Assembly (NCBI GenBank): GCA_049672765.1
Contig: JBATWQ010000062.1
Coordinates: forward strand, 1-15,874
Source of the DNA: JAGQSZ01 sp049672765
Lineage (GTDB): Bacteria; Actinomycetota; Acidimicrobiia; Acidimicrobiales; Microtrichaceae
Direction: 5' to 3'
Length of the DNA stretch: 15,874 bases
In this document: positions 7,381-13,441 of the stretch, piece by piece
How the letters are laid out: each line of letters starts with the position of its first letter
How positions within the stretch are numbered: position 1 is the first letter of the stretch
Made by a program: the position numbers and the translations under genes
The notes under the pieces: generated by a model
The model's database searches: none
What the model saw: the letters and a program-made list of their open reading frames with translations, nothing else
What the model was told of the DNA's origin: nothing

Positions 7381-8025
7381 CTACCCGGGCTCGGGCAGAC
7401 GGCCTTGTTTCAGGTCGACCATGCGCACCACGGTTCGGTAGAACTCATCCGGATCGTCGACATCATCGATCGACCGGAACCCGGAGCGCTCGTTCGCAGA
7501 TTCGATGCAGATCGTCGCCGTGTGCGCAATCCACTGACCCAGCGATTCGCGGCGGGTTATGTCCGTACCCTTCCCCCAGGGGATGAACTCGGCCTGGCGG
7601 TTGAGCACCCCGCTCACCCGCAGGACCCGAAGGTCGGTGACCACGTAGCGGGTGAATGACGCCTGCAGTGCCCGGATTGCGACCAGCACCGAGAAAATGG
7701 CCAGACCGACAAATGCGGCCAGTGTCAGGACACCGACCTTGAGCAACGCCACCAGTACGACCGCTGTCAGCACGGCGAGCGTCGAAGGCAACTGCGACAG
7801 GAGAAACCCGCGCACCGACCGGGTCTCCTCCAGCTTCACATCCTCGTCGTAGAGCAGATAGGCGTCCGCGATCGTCGCCGGATGCCAGCCTCGGGATGCA
7901 CGGCGACGGGACTGACCTGCACCGCGACGCGGGCTGTGGCTCGGGGGATTCGAGCGCTGGCGCCCCTGCCGCTCCCGCCCCTGCCACGGCTCCGGGTTCC
8001 TATCGGGACGCCGCGCGGTCGTCAT
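7381..8025 (-). CDS. Two-helix membrane protein with bacterial PH domain (bPH2 type)
   Basis: A 214-residue protein. Residues 1-46 are very rich in Arg, Ser, Gly and Pro and are probably disordered. A short segment DAYLLYDEDVKLEETRS follows, then two membrane helices at about 73-96 and 98-120. The C-terminal domain runs from about 125 to 200 with YVVTDLRVLRVSGVLNRQAEFIPW, GKGTDITRRESLGQWI and TICIESANERSGFRSIDDVDDPDEFYRTV. This arrangement, with VT(D/N)RRV-like, exposed-strand and final -DP-FY- elements, is typical of the DUF304/bPH_2 (YdbS-like) family, whose function is poorly known. The start ATG 8025 has a weak GAGGA about 12 nt upstream, so a nearby alternative start is possible within the disordered region. 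The gene lies 34 nt after the miniprotein stop and is probably co-transcribed with it. Confidence 0.85.
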   Translation of the reverse strand: MTTARRPDRNPEPWQGRERQGRQRSNPPSHSPRRGAGQSRRRASRGWHPATIADAYLLYDEDVKLEETRSVRGFLLSQLPSTLAVLTAVVLVALLKVGVLTLAAFVGLAIFSVLVAIRALQASFTRYVVTDLRVLRVSGVLNRQAEFIPWGKGTDITRRESLGQWIAHTATICIESANERSGFRSIDDVDDPDEFYRTVVRMVDLKQGRLPEPG

Positions 8026-8059
8026 CGCTGACTCGTGTCCTCGCGCTTCACATCAGACC

Positions 8060-8233
8060 TCAGCCGAGATTGCCCAGGAAGTCGGCGAACTTTCCGAGCA
8101 CCTCTTGCATGAACGTTCCCATGTTGGCGAGAACCGCCCCGAAGTCACTCGCGGCCGTAGCTGGATTCCTCCAGATGGCAAGGACCATGAATCCGCCGAC
8201 GAACACGAGTACGAGTTGAAGCTTCTTGTCCAT
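8060..8233 (-). CDS. 57-residue single-pass membrane miniprotein
   Basis: Starts MDKKLQLVLVFVGG. Residues about 5-21 form a hydrophobic helix, followed by WRNPATAASD and then an amphipathic helix to the end (about 30-55, Met/Phe/Leu on one face). The ATG at 8233 is set by a clear GGAGG (plus-strand 8239-8243) five bases upstream; the GTG four codons earlier overlaps that site and is rejected. No catalytic motif is present. Tiny proteins of this layout, with a short N-terminal helix and an amphipathic tail, are common and uncharacterised in actinomycetes. It lies 137 nt after the end of the MscS gene and 34 nt before the PH-domain gene, all on the same strand, so it may be made with the PH-domain protein. 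The good ribosome binding site, start and protein-like composition support it; function is unknown. Confidence 0.65.
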   Translation of the reverse strand: MDKKLQLVLVFVGGFMVLAIWRNPATAASDFGAVLANMGTFMQEVLGKFADFLGNLG

Positions 8234-8370
8234 CGCGTCCTCCACCCTTCATCCAGTTGTACAAACAAGCTGACACTGCAGAGGTCGACCCGGATTCGAA
8301 CGCGTCAAGCGACGAGCGTTCCGTCCGCGGCGATGAACGTACCAGCGGCGCTGACGCTGCTGGTGGACCC

Positions 8371-9324
8371 TCAAGTTGTCGCCCCCCGGGGTGCCACAGG
8401 GGGCACCGCTGCCAGCGGAATTCCGTTCTCCTCGAACGCCCGGATCACCTGCCGTCGGAACTCACGCTCGACGGGAAACTGACCTGCCGGAGCGGTGCTC
8501 TGGATGACCCGCAGGGTGATCCCGGTCGGGTCCATCAGGTGAACACCCAGCACCTCGGCCCGACCCTTGAGTCGTGGCGCCCATTCGGGGTCGTCGTGGA
8601 TGCTCCGGCCCACCGATTCCAGGATCCCACAGGCCTGGTCGACGTCTGCAGCCGGAGAGATAACTACGTCGACAACGGCCCGCGACCAGTTCTGGCTCTT
8701 GTTTCCCACCCTCACTATCTCACCGTTGGCGACGTGCCAGACCGTCCCGTTGATGTCACGGACCCGCGTTGAACGCAGCGTCACTCTCTCGACCACCCCA
8801 ACCGCCGGTGAGCCGGCGTCGATCGTGTCGCCCACGCCGTAACGATCCTCGACGACGATGAACCACCCGGCCAGCACATCGCGCACCAGATTTTGCGCAC
8901 CGAAGCCCAGCGCGACACCTGCCACACCGGCGCTGGCGAAAAGCGCCGCCAGACTCACGCCGAGCTCGCTCAATATCGCGGTGAGCGCCACGATGATCAC
9001 GACAGTTGTAGCGATGCTACGGGCGATGGTCGAAACCGCTTCGCCCCTGGCCGTCGATCGGCCTCCGTCATCGGCACGGCGGAACCTGGAGGGGACGAAC
9101 TCTCCCACCCTGTCGGCGTCGGTCATCATGCGCTCGCCGAGCTTCTTGATCAACCTCCGGAGCACCCGGTTCAAGAACCACGCGACGACGATGATCGCAA
9201 GGATTGTCAGAGGCTTTTCCGACAGCCAGCCGAGCGCATTGGCAAGCCCGCGGTTGCCGGTGGCGTCCAGCACGGGTTCACACGCCCATCCTCGGTCTGT
9301 GCAGTAGGTCACCGGGTCGGCCAT
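8371..9324 (-). CDS. Small-conductance mechanosensitive channel, MscS family
   Basis: A 317-residue membrane channel subunit that would open under membrane tension to release solutes after hypo-osmotic shock. A short N-terminal segment with Cys8 and Cys15 precedes the first helix (about 38-58). A second lies at about 96-118, and the pore-lining helix, rich in Gly and Ala, at about 122-142 (LGVSLAALFASAGVAGVALGFGAQNLV). The MscS beta-domain follows with DVLAGWFIVVEDRYGVGDTI, VVERVTLRSTRVRDINGTVWHVANGEI and NKSQNWSRAVVDV. The C-terminal alpha/beta domain ends in FRRQVIRAFEENGIPL. Length and motifs fit the MscS core family with three helices. The start ATG 9324 has a TACCAT -10 box just 6 nt upstream and no ribosome binding site, so it is probably leaderless. 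It is divergent from the GGDEF-EAL gene across 166 nt that hold two direct repeats. Confidence 0.95.
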   Translation of the reverse strand: MADPVTYCTDRGWACEPVLDATGNRGLANALGWLSEKPLTILAIIVVAWFLNRVLRRLIKKLGERMMTDADRVGEFVPSRFRRADDGGRSTARGEAVSTIARSIATTVVIIVALTAILSELGVSLAALFASAGVAGVALGFGAQNLVRDVLAGWFIVVEDRYGVGDTIDAGSPAVGVVERVTLRSTRVRDINGTVWHVANGEIVRVGNKSQNWSRAVVDVVISPAADVDQACGILESVGRSIHDDPEWAPRLKGRAEVLGVHLMDPTGITLRVIQSTAPAGQFPVEREFRRQVIRAFEENGIPLAAVPPVAPRGATT

Positions 9325-9330
9325 CCGCTG

Positions 9331-9336
9331 ATGGTA
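9331..9336 (-). promoter_or_regulatory. Putative leaderless -10 box of the MscS gene
   Basis: On the minus strand TACCAT is followed by six bases (CAGCGG) and then ATG at 9324. No ribosome binding site is visible. The expected -35 region, near 9353-9359, has no consensus and runs into the first copy of the direct repeat at 9358. Confidence 0.5.
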
Positions 9337-9357
9337 CCGACAGCGCCTGACCCGGCC

Positions 9358-9397
9358 GTGGACCGAGCGCCCACCGGTGTGGACCGAGCGCCCACCG
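9358..9397. repeat. Two 19-bp direct repeats with 21-bp period
   Basis: GTGGACCGAGCGCCCACCG occurs at 9358-9376 and again, exactly, at 9379-9397, so the period is 21 bp, two helical turns. They lie in the gap between the divergent MscS and GGDEF-EAL genes, adjoining the expected -35 region of the MscS promoter. The position and phasing would suit a regulator binding the same DNA face twice, but no binding protein can be named. Confidence 0.7.
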
Positions 9398-9478
9398 GGG
9401 CGGGCCGTGCTCGCCTCCAGCCGATCGTCAACTGGCTCGGCCGTGTTTCGGGTCCGCTAATCAACGGGGCCCCGGTCC

Positions 9479-9484
9479 TAGGAT
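9479..9484 (+). promoter_or_regulatory. Putative leaderless -10 box of the GGDEF-EAL gene
   Basis: TAGGAT is followed by six bases (TGCGGC) and then GTG at 9491. There is no ribosome binding site. This supports the GTG as the true start and a leaderless mRNA. No clear -35 element is seen. Confidence 0.55.
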
Positions 9485-9490
9485 TGCGGC

Positions 9491-11878
9491 GTGAGTCGAC
9501 GCTTACGCCGCCGCATAGAAGAACTCGAGAAGAGTGCAGCTTCGGCATACGCCCTCGCATCCGAGCAGCGCGAGGCGATTCTTGCCGAGACAGCGGTCGC
9601 CGAGAAGGCCCGGCTGGAAGCCGAGCGGGCAAGACACGTCGAGGCTCTGGACAGTCTGAGGCTGGCCTATGACCAAGCTCTCGGCGACGCAGGCGTGGTC
9701 CTGTTCCAACAGACTTCGAGCGGCGCTGATTCCTTCCACGTCTCAAGCTCGGTCAGCCAGGTTCTGGGCTGGGAGCCGGCGGCATTCCTCAACGAGGGAA
9801 TCCTGCGAGGAATGGTCCATCCAGATGACCTGGCAGCGCTCGACCGCGCACTCGCCGTGGGCGTCGGCGACGAGCGGGACGAACTTCTGCTCGACGAGAT
9901 GTCCGTCATCGACCTGACATCAGGTGCCGCGTCACCGCTGCTGGAAGCCGCTGGCAACAGGTCAGTGCCTTCGCCCGGCGGGTCCGAGGTGACGCTGCGA
10001 TTCCGCACCTCGTCCGACCGGTGGCGAAAGATCCTCGTTCGCCCGGTTGCCGACTCGAGCGGGGCGTTGGTTTCGGGGTCGCTGGTCGACCTGACCGACT
10101 ACGAGTCCCGCGACGCGACGATCACCCGCTTCGCCGAACTGGTCGAGCACGATCCCGCCGGCTGCATGATTCTGGAGTTCCGGGATTCCTCCGACCCGAA
10201 CTCGCTCGTAGTGCGGGCAATGAACACCTCGGCCCGACGAATGCTCAACCTGGACCGCGAAAGCGCTGTCGACATCTCTCTCGACGGTCTGCTCGCGGGT
10301 TCCTCGGCCCAGCTGGTTCGGTCGGCGCTGTTCGACGTCTATCACACGGGCGAATCGATGACAGCCGAGCGTCTGTCCTTCAACGAGATCCCAGGCACCT
10401 ACCTGGACCTTCGGGTAGACAGACTCAGCGACGGCGCACTGGGGATGTCCATCGAGGACGTCACCTCGACGGTCGCAATCGAGACCAGACTTCGCCGCCA
10501 GGCATCCCACGACGCTCTCACCGGGCTCCCCAACCGGAGCCTTCTCGAGGAGCGCCTGTCGGTGGCGGTCGATCGCGTCGAGCCAGGCGCACCCATCGCG
10601 CTGGCCCTGATCGACATCGATGGACTGCGCAACGTCAACGAGGACTACGGCATCCACGCCGGCGACGAACTTCTCGTCCAGGTCGGTCGTCGACTTGTGC
10701 AGGGCGTGCGGGGCATTTCGATCGTCTCCCGACTCGGCGAGGACGAATTCGCGGTTCTCACCCGCCCGTGCGCGAGCCACGCCGAGGCCGTGTCGTACGC
10801 GTCGGCGATCCGTTCGGAGCTGTCCCGACCCTTTGACGTCGCCGGCCATCTGCTCGAACCTGTGTTCAGCATCGGGGTCGCCCTGGCACCGGAGCACGGC
10901 GACGATTGGCGCACCCTGCTTCGCAACGCAACTATTGCGTTGGGCAACGACAAGTCTGTCGCCCAGTCCAGCGGCGCCGAGGCCCCACTTGCCGAACGTC
11001 AGGCGTTCACGGTCTTCCGCCGCAGCGATGATTCGAGTTCGATCCGTCGCCTGGCCGTTCTGAGCGAGCTTCGACAGAGCTTGGCCAACAACGAACTCGA
11101 GCTTCGCTTCCAGCCACAGATCGACCTGCGGACCGGAAAGGTCACCAAGGTCGAAGCTGTCCCCCGCTGGCTCAACGATGACGATCCGTCCCGGATGTCG
11201 GTCGAACTGCTTGAACTCGCCGAGCAGTCCGGGCTGATCCAGCCGCTGACGCGCTGGGCGCTGACCGAGGCAGCACGAGCTGCCGAAACGCTCGCCCGTC
11301 AGCGGAACGTGAACCCCTTCGGTCCTACCGAGCCGCTCGTCATCTCGTTGAACGTATCGTCGCACAACCTTTTCGACCCTGACCTCTCGACGTTCATCGA
11401 ACTACTCATCCGCTCCGGCGAGTTGCAGCCAGACCTGGTGGAACTCGAGGTGAGCGAGACCGGGCTGATGGATGACCCCGCAGGGTCACTCGAGATCCTC
11501 AGCCACCTCTCGGGCTTGGGCGTGAGGTTCATCGTCGACGAGTTCGGCACGGGCTACACCTCGCTCTCGACGATGCAGCATCTACCGGTCGCCGGACTCA
11601 AGATCGACAGCAGCTACGTCTCGACCATTTCGACTGCAGCTTCGGATGCCGCAATCGTCCGATCCACCATCGATCTGTCCCACGAGCTCGGACTCAGCGT
11701 GGGGGCCGAGGGCGTCAGCGACGCAGCGACCCTGGCACAACTGGCCGAATTCGGATGCGACTTCGCCCAGGGCACCTACCTGTCTGGTCCCACCAGCCTT
11801 GATCAGCTGGGAACCCGGATCGTGGAACTCGAATCCGCGGTCCGCGGCTGGCTCGGTACCAACGCCCCCGCTCGCTGA
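9491..11878 (+). CDS. PAS-GGDEF-EAL cyclic-di-GMP signalling protein
   Basis: A 795-residue soluble protein. Residues 1-60 form a charged, Ala/Glu/Arg-rich probable coiled coil. A PAS-like domain follows (about 62-205, with VLGWEPAAFLNEG...MVHPDDL), then a second PAS-like domain (about 210-330), a GGDEF domain from HDALTGLPNR (340-349), and an EAL domain (about 520-780). The cyclase signature is GEDEF (416-420); Asp and both flanking catalytic features remain, and the metal Asp in LIDIDGL is present, so cyclase activity is possible. The I-site RxxD is lost, reading RGIS. The EAL signature reads EAV (555-557). Asn621, the ELEVSE glutamates, Lys704 of LKID, Glu740 and Gln760 remain. DDFG has become DEFG (683-686) and EGVE has become EGVS (740-743). 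Phosphodiesterase activity is therefore uncertain. Domain identity is sure; which activity dominates is not. It is divergent from the MscS gene. Confidence 0.95.
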   Translation: MSRRLRRRIEELEKSAASAYALASEQREAILAETAVAEKARLEAERARHVEALDSLRLAYDQALGDAGVVLFQQTSSGADSFHVSSSVSQVLGWEPAAFLNEGILRGMVHPDDLAALDRALAVGVGDERDELLLDEMSVIDLTSGAASPLLEAAGNRSVPSPGGSEVTLRFRTSSDRWRKILVRPVADSSGALVSGSLVDLTDYESRDATITRFAELVEHDPAGCMILEFRDSSDPNSLVVRAMNTSARRMLNLDRESAVDISLDGLLAGSSAQLVRSALFDVYHTGESMTAERLSFNEIPGTYLDLRVDRLSDGALGMSIEDVTSTVAIETRLRRQASHDALTGLPNRSLLEERLSVAVDRVEPGAPIALALIDIDGLRNVNEDYGIHAGDELLVQVGRRLVQGVRGISIVSRLGEDEFAVLTRPCASHAEAVSYASAIRSELSRPFDVAGHLLEPVFSIGVALAPEHGDDWRTLLRNATIALGNDKSVAQSSGAEAPLAERQAFTVFRRSDDSSSIRRLAVLSELRQSLANNELELRFQPQIDLRTGKVTKVEAVPRWLNDDDPSRMSVELLELAEQSGLIQPLTRWALTEAARAAETLARQRNVNPFGPTEPLVISLNVSSHNLFDPDLSTFIELLIRSGELQPDLVELEVSETGLMDDPAGSLEILSHLSGLGVRFIVDEFGTGYTSLSTMQHLPVAGLKIDSSYVSTISTAASDAAIVRSTIDLSHELGLSVGAEGVSDAATLAQLAEFGCDFAQGTYLSGPTSLDQLGTRIVELESAVRGWLGTNAPAR

Positions 11879-11995
11879 GGTCCACTCCTCCAGATCTGCC
11901 AGCCGAGCTCGGGGGCCGCGGCGAGCAGGTGATCGCTGCACATCCCCAGCAAACGGGGGTTGGGCGCCATCTTCTGAACGGGGCGAGCCTGACCG

Positions 11996-12040
11996 AAGTG
12001 TTATTGGAATGGTCGAAATACGACCACTCCAATGACACTT
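11996..12040. terminator. 20-bp near-perfect hairpin with 5-nt loop
   Basis: This lies in the 256-nt gap 11879-12134, which has no gene I can support. Left arm 11996-12015 and right arm 12021-12040 pair over 20 positions with one G-T wobble and one A-C mismatch; the loop is AAATA. The core arms read ATTGGAATGGTCG and CGACCACTCCAAT. A short TTTCT run follows on the plus strand. It is 117 nt past the stop of the GGDEF-EAL gene and 94 nt before the glycosyltransferase start, so it may terminate the first gene. It is more AT-rich than its surroundings and unusually long for a terminator in this genome, so it could instead be an operator or a mobile palindromic repeat. Confidence 0.55.
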
Positions 12041-12120
12041 TCTCCGGCGTTTCTGAGAATCCGGCTGGGTTCGGCCGGCCGCCCGAAGTAATGGGGCCTA
12101 TCCGGGTAGATAGAGCGGGT

Positions 12121-12125
12121 GAGGT
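12121..12125 (+). promoter_or_regulatory. Ribosome binding site deciding the glycosyltransferase start
   Basis: GAGGT lies nine bases before the GTG at 12135, the first in-frame start of this frame. No TANNNT box at leaderless spacing is present here, unlike at several other genes of the window. Confidence 0.4.
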
Positions 12126-12134
12126 CAGCTACTC

Positions 12135-13427
12135 GTGTCGGATGATCCAGTCGGAGATTCCGCTTCCAGAAGCACCGGTACCGGGTCCACAAGTGTCGGA
12201 GGCTCGGCAGTTGAGCCGCTCCGAAGGGTCCTGATCTGGACCTTGGCCACCCTGACTGCCAGCGCCGTGTTGCAGATCGCCCTCTACCGCCACGGCGGGG
12301 CAGAGGCCCTGAGCGACATCCCGGGCAGGCTCAGTGTCTGGAACCTCTCGCCCCACCACCTGCCCTACATAGACGCTCACATCGAATACCCGGTGGTCGT
12401 GGGCTACGTCGCCTTCCTACTGTCGGTCCTCACGCCCAGCCACGGGTGGACCTTCCTCGCCAATTGCACATTCAATGTCGTACTTGCGATGACAATGACC
12501 GTGCTGTTGAGGGTCCACGGACAAAAGCAGATCTGGCGCTGGGTTCTGGGCACTCCGCTGCTGTTCTTCGCGTTCCACAACTGGGACCTGTGGGCGATGG
12601 TTCCGGCCGTCATCGGGATACTTGCGTACCGACGACACAACGATCGGATCGCCGGAACCGCCCTGGCCATCGGCGCCTCGACAAAGCTGTTTCCCGGCCT
12701 GTTCCTGGCACCGCTGATCGTCATGCGCTGGTGCTCGGGCGACCGCCGCGGCGCCACACGTCTGCTTGGGTGGGGCTGTATTACAACCATCGTCCTCAAC
12801 GGCCCGATCGCACTCGTGAGTCCATCAGGATGGCTGTATCCCGTGCGTTTCCAAGGGCGTCGCGACGCCAGTTGGGGAACCCTCTGGTACTGGCTGGAGT
12901 CGGTCCCGGGCGTCAGGTCGATCACTGCATCCGGGCCAGCGGCGCTCGCCAACAAGGTTTCGATCGTGGCACTCGGGCTAGGGCTGCTGTTCGTCACCGT
13001 CCTGGCGGTACGCCGCAAACTCGGGGTGGTGGCGGTGTGCGCCTCGGTCACCGCCGTCTTCTTGTTGTCCAACAAGATCTACTCCCCCACCTACGACCTC
13101 TGGATGGTGCCCTTCTTCGTTCTCCTGCCCCTACCGAGGCGCATCTGGGTTGCATATTGCGCGGCGGACTTTGGCATCTTCGTCATCGTCTTCGGTCGAT
13201 TCCACGGACTCTGGGACGACCAGGTCGTGCTCGACGTTCTCTGGATCTTTGTCCTTGTCCGAGCGGCCACGCTCCTGTCGGTGGTATCCCGGTCGTTGCA
13301 GCCGGGCCGGGACGAAAATCACGTCCAGCGTCGTGCCACACCATCCACACCATCCGCACCAGACGGGTCACCCGACAGCGGATCGGTGTGGGACGATGTA
13401 GCGGCGTCGACCGGGGGGTCGTCGTAG
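12135..13427 (+). CDS. Polytopic membrane glycosyltransferase, GT87/DUF2029-like
   Basis: A 430-residue integral membrane protein with about nine to ten hydrophobic helices between residues 30 and 385. The N-terminal 27 residues and the C-terminal 45 are hydrophilic and Ser/Gly/Thr/Pro-rich. After the first helix an extracytoplasmic loop carries acidic residues (Asp61, and YIDAHIEYP with Asp80 and Glu84), the position of the catalytic Asp in GT-C enzymes. FHNWDLWAMVPAVIGI, IGASTKLFPGLFLAPL with Lys184, and SNKIYSPTYDLWMVP match the pattern of the GT87 family. That family includes the polyprenol-phosphate-mannose-dependent alpha-mannosyltransferases of actinomycetes, such as PimE. The likely role is therefore adding a hexose from a lipid-linked donor to an envelope glycan or glycolipid; acceptor unknown. 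It ends 14 nt before the amidohydrolase start and probably heads an operon with it. GT-C membership is fairly sure, the sugar is inference. Confidence 0.8.
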   Translation: MSDDPVGDSASRSTGTGSTSVGGSAVEPLRRVLIWTLATLTASAVLQIALYRHGGAEALSDIPGRLSVWNLSPHHLPYIDAHIEYPVVVGYVAFLLSVLTPSHGWTFLANCTFNVVLAMTMTVLLRVHGQKQIWRWVLGTPLLFFAFHNWDLWAMVPAVIGILAYRRHNDRIAGTALAIGASTKLFPGLFLAPLIVMRWCSGDRRGATRLLGWGCITTIVLNGPIALVSPSGWLYPVRFQGRRDASWGTLWYWLESVPGVRSITASGPAALANKVSIVALGLGLLFVTVLAVRRKLGVVAVCASVTAVFLLSNKIYSPTYDLWMVPFFVLLPLPRRIWVAYCAADFGIFVIVFGRFHGLWDDQVVLDVLWIFVLVRAATLLSVVSRSLQPGRDENHVQRRATPSTPSAPDGSPDSGSVWDDVAASTGGSS

Positions 13428-13430
13428 GAC

Positions 13431-13436
13431 AGGGGG
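13431..13436 (+). promoter_or_regulatory. Ribosome binding site of the amidohydrolase gene
   Basis: AGGGGG lies five bases before ATG 13442. The reading frame is open far upstream inside the glycosyltransferase gene, so this site, with the family-typical protein start VDLIIRNGRLIDGTG, decides the start. Confidence 0.75.
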
Positions 13437-13441
13437 AACCA

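Noticed and set aside
8281..8310. A TTCGAA-centred stretch resembling a tRNA T-loop, raising the idea of a tRNA or attachment site.
   Set aside because: The bases on either side do not pair as a T-stem on either strand, and no acceptor, D or anticodon arms can be drawn around it.
8341..8407. Small hairpins (ACCAGC/GCTGGT at 8341-8364; GGTGCC/GGCACC at 8390-8407) near the end of the MscS gene.
   Set aside because: Stems of six base pairs are expected by chance in GC-rich DNA, no T-run follows on the minus strand, and one lies inside the coding region.
9962..11365. A 467-codon minus-strand frame opposite the GGDEF-EAL gene.
   Set aside because: It is antisense to a clear multi-domain protein, and its translation is low-complexity without recognisable motifs.
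13335..13358. Short ACACCATCC tandem near the 3' end of the glycosyltransferase gene.
   Set aside because: Only two copies, in frame, coding for a Pro/Thr/Ser-rich tail; probably simple low-complexity coding sequence.
12446..13441. A long open frame extending the amidohydrolase upstream by 332 codons.
   Set aside because: This part overlaps the glycosyltransferase in another frame and is Arg/Pro/Gly-rich, as shadows in GC-rich DNA are. The ribosome binding site at 13431 and the family-typical start at 13442 set the real start.
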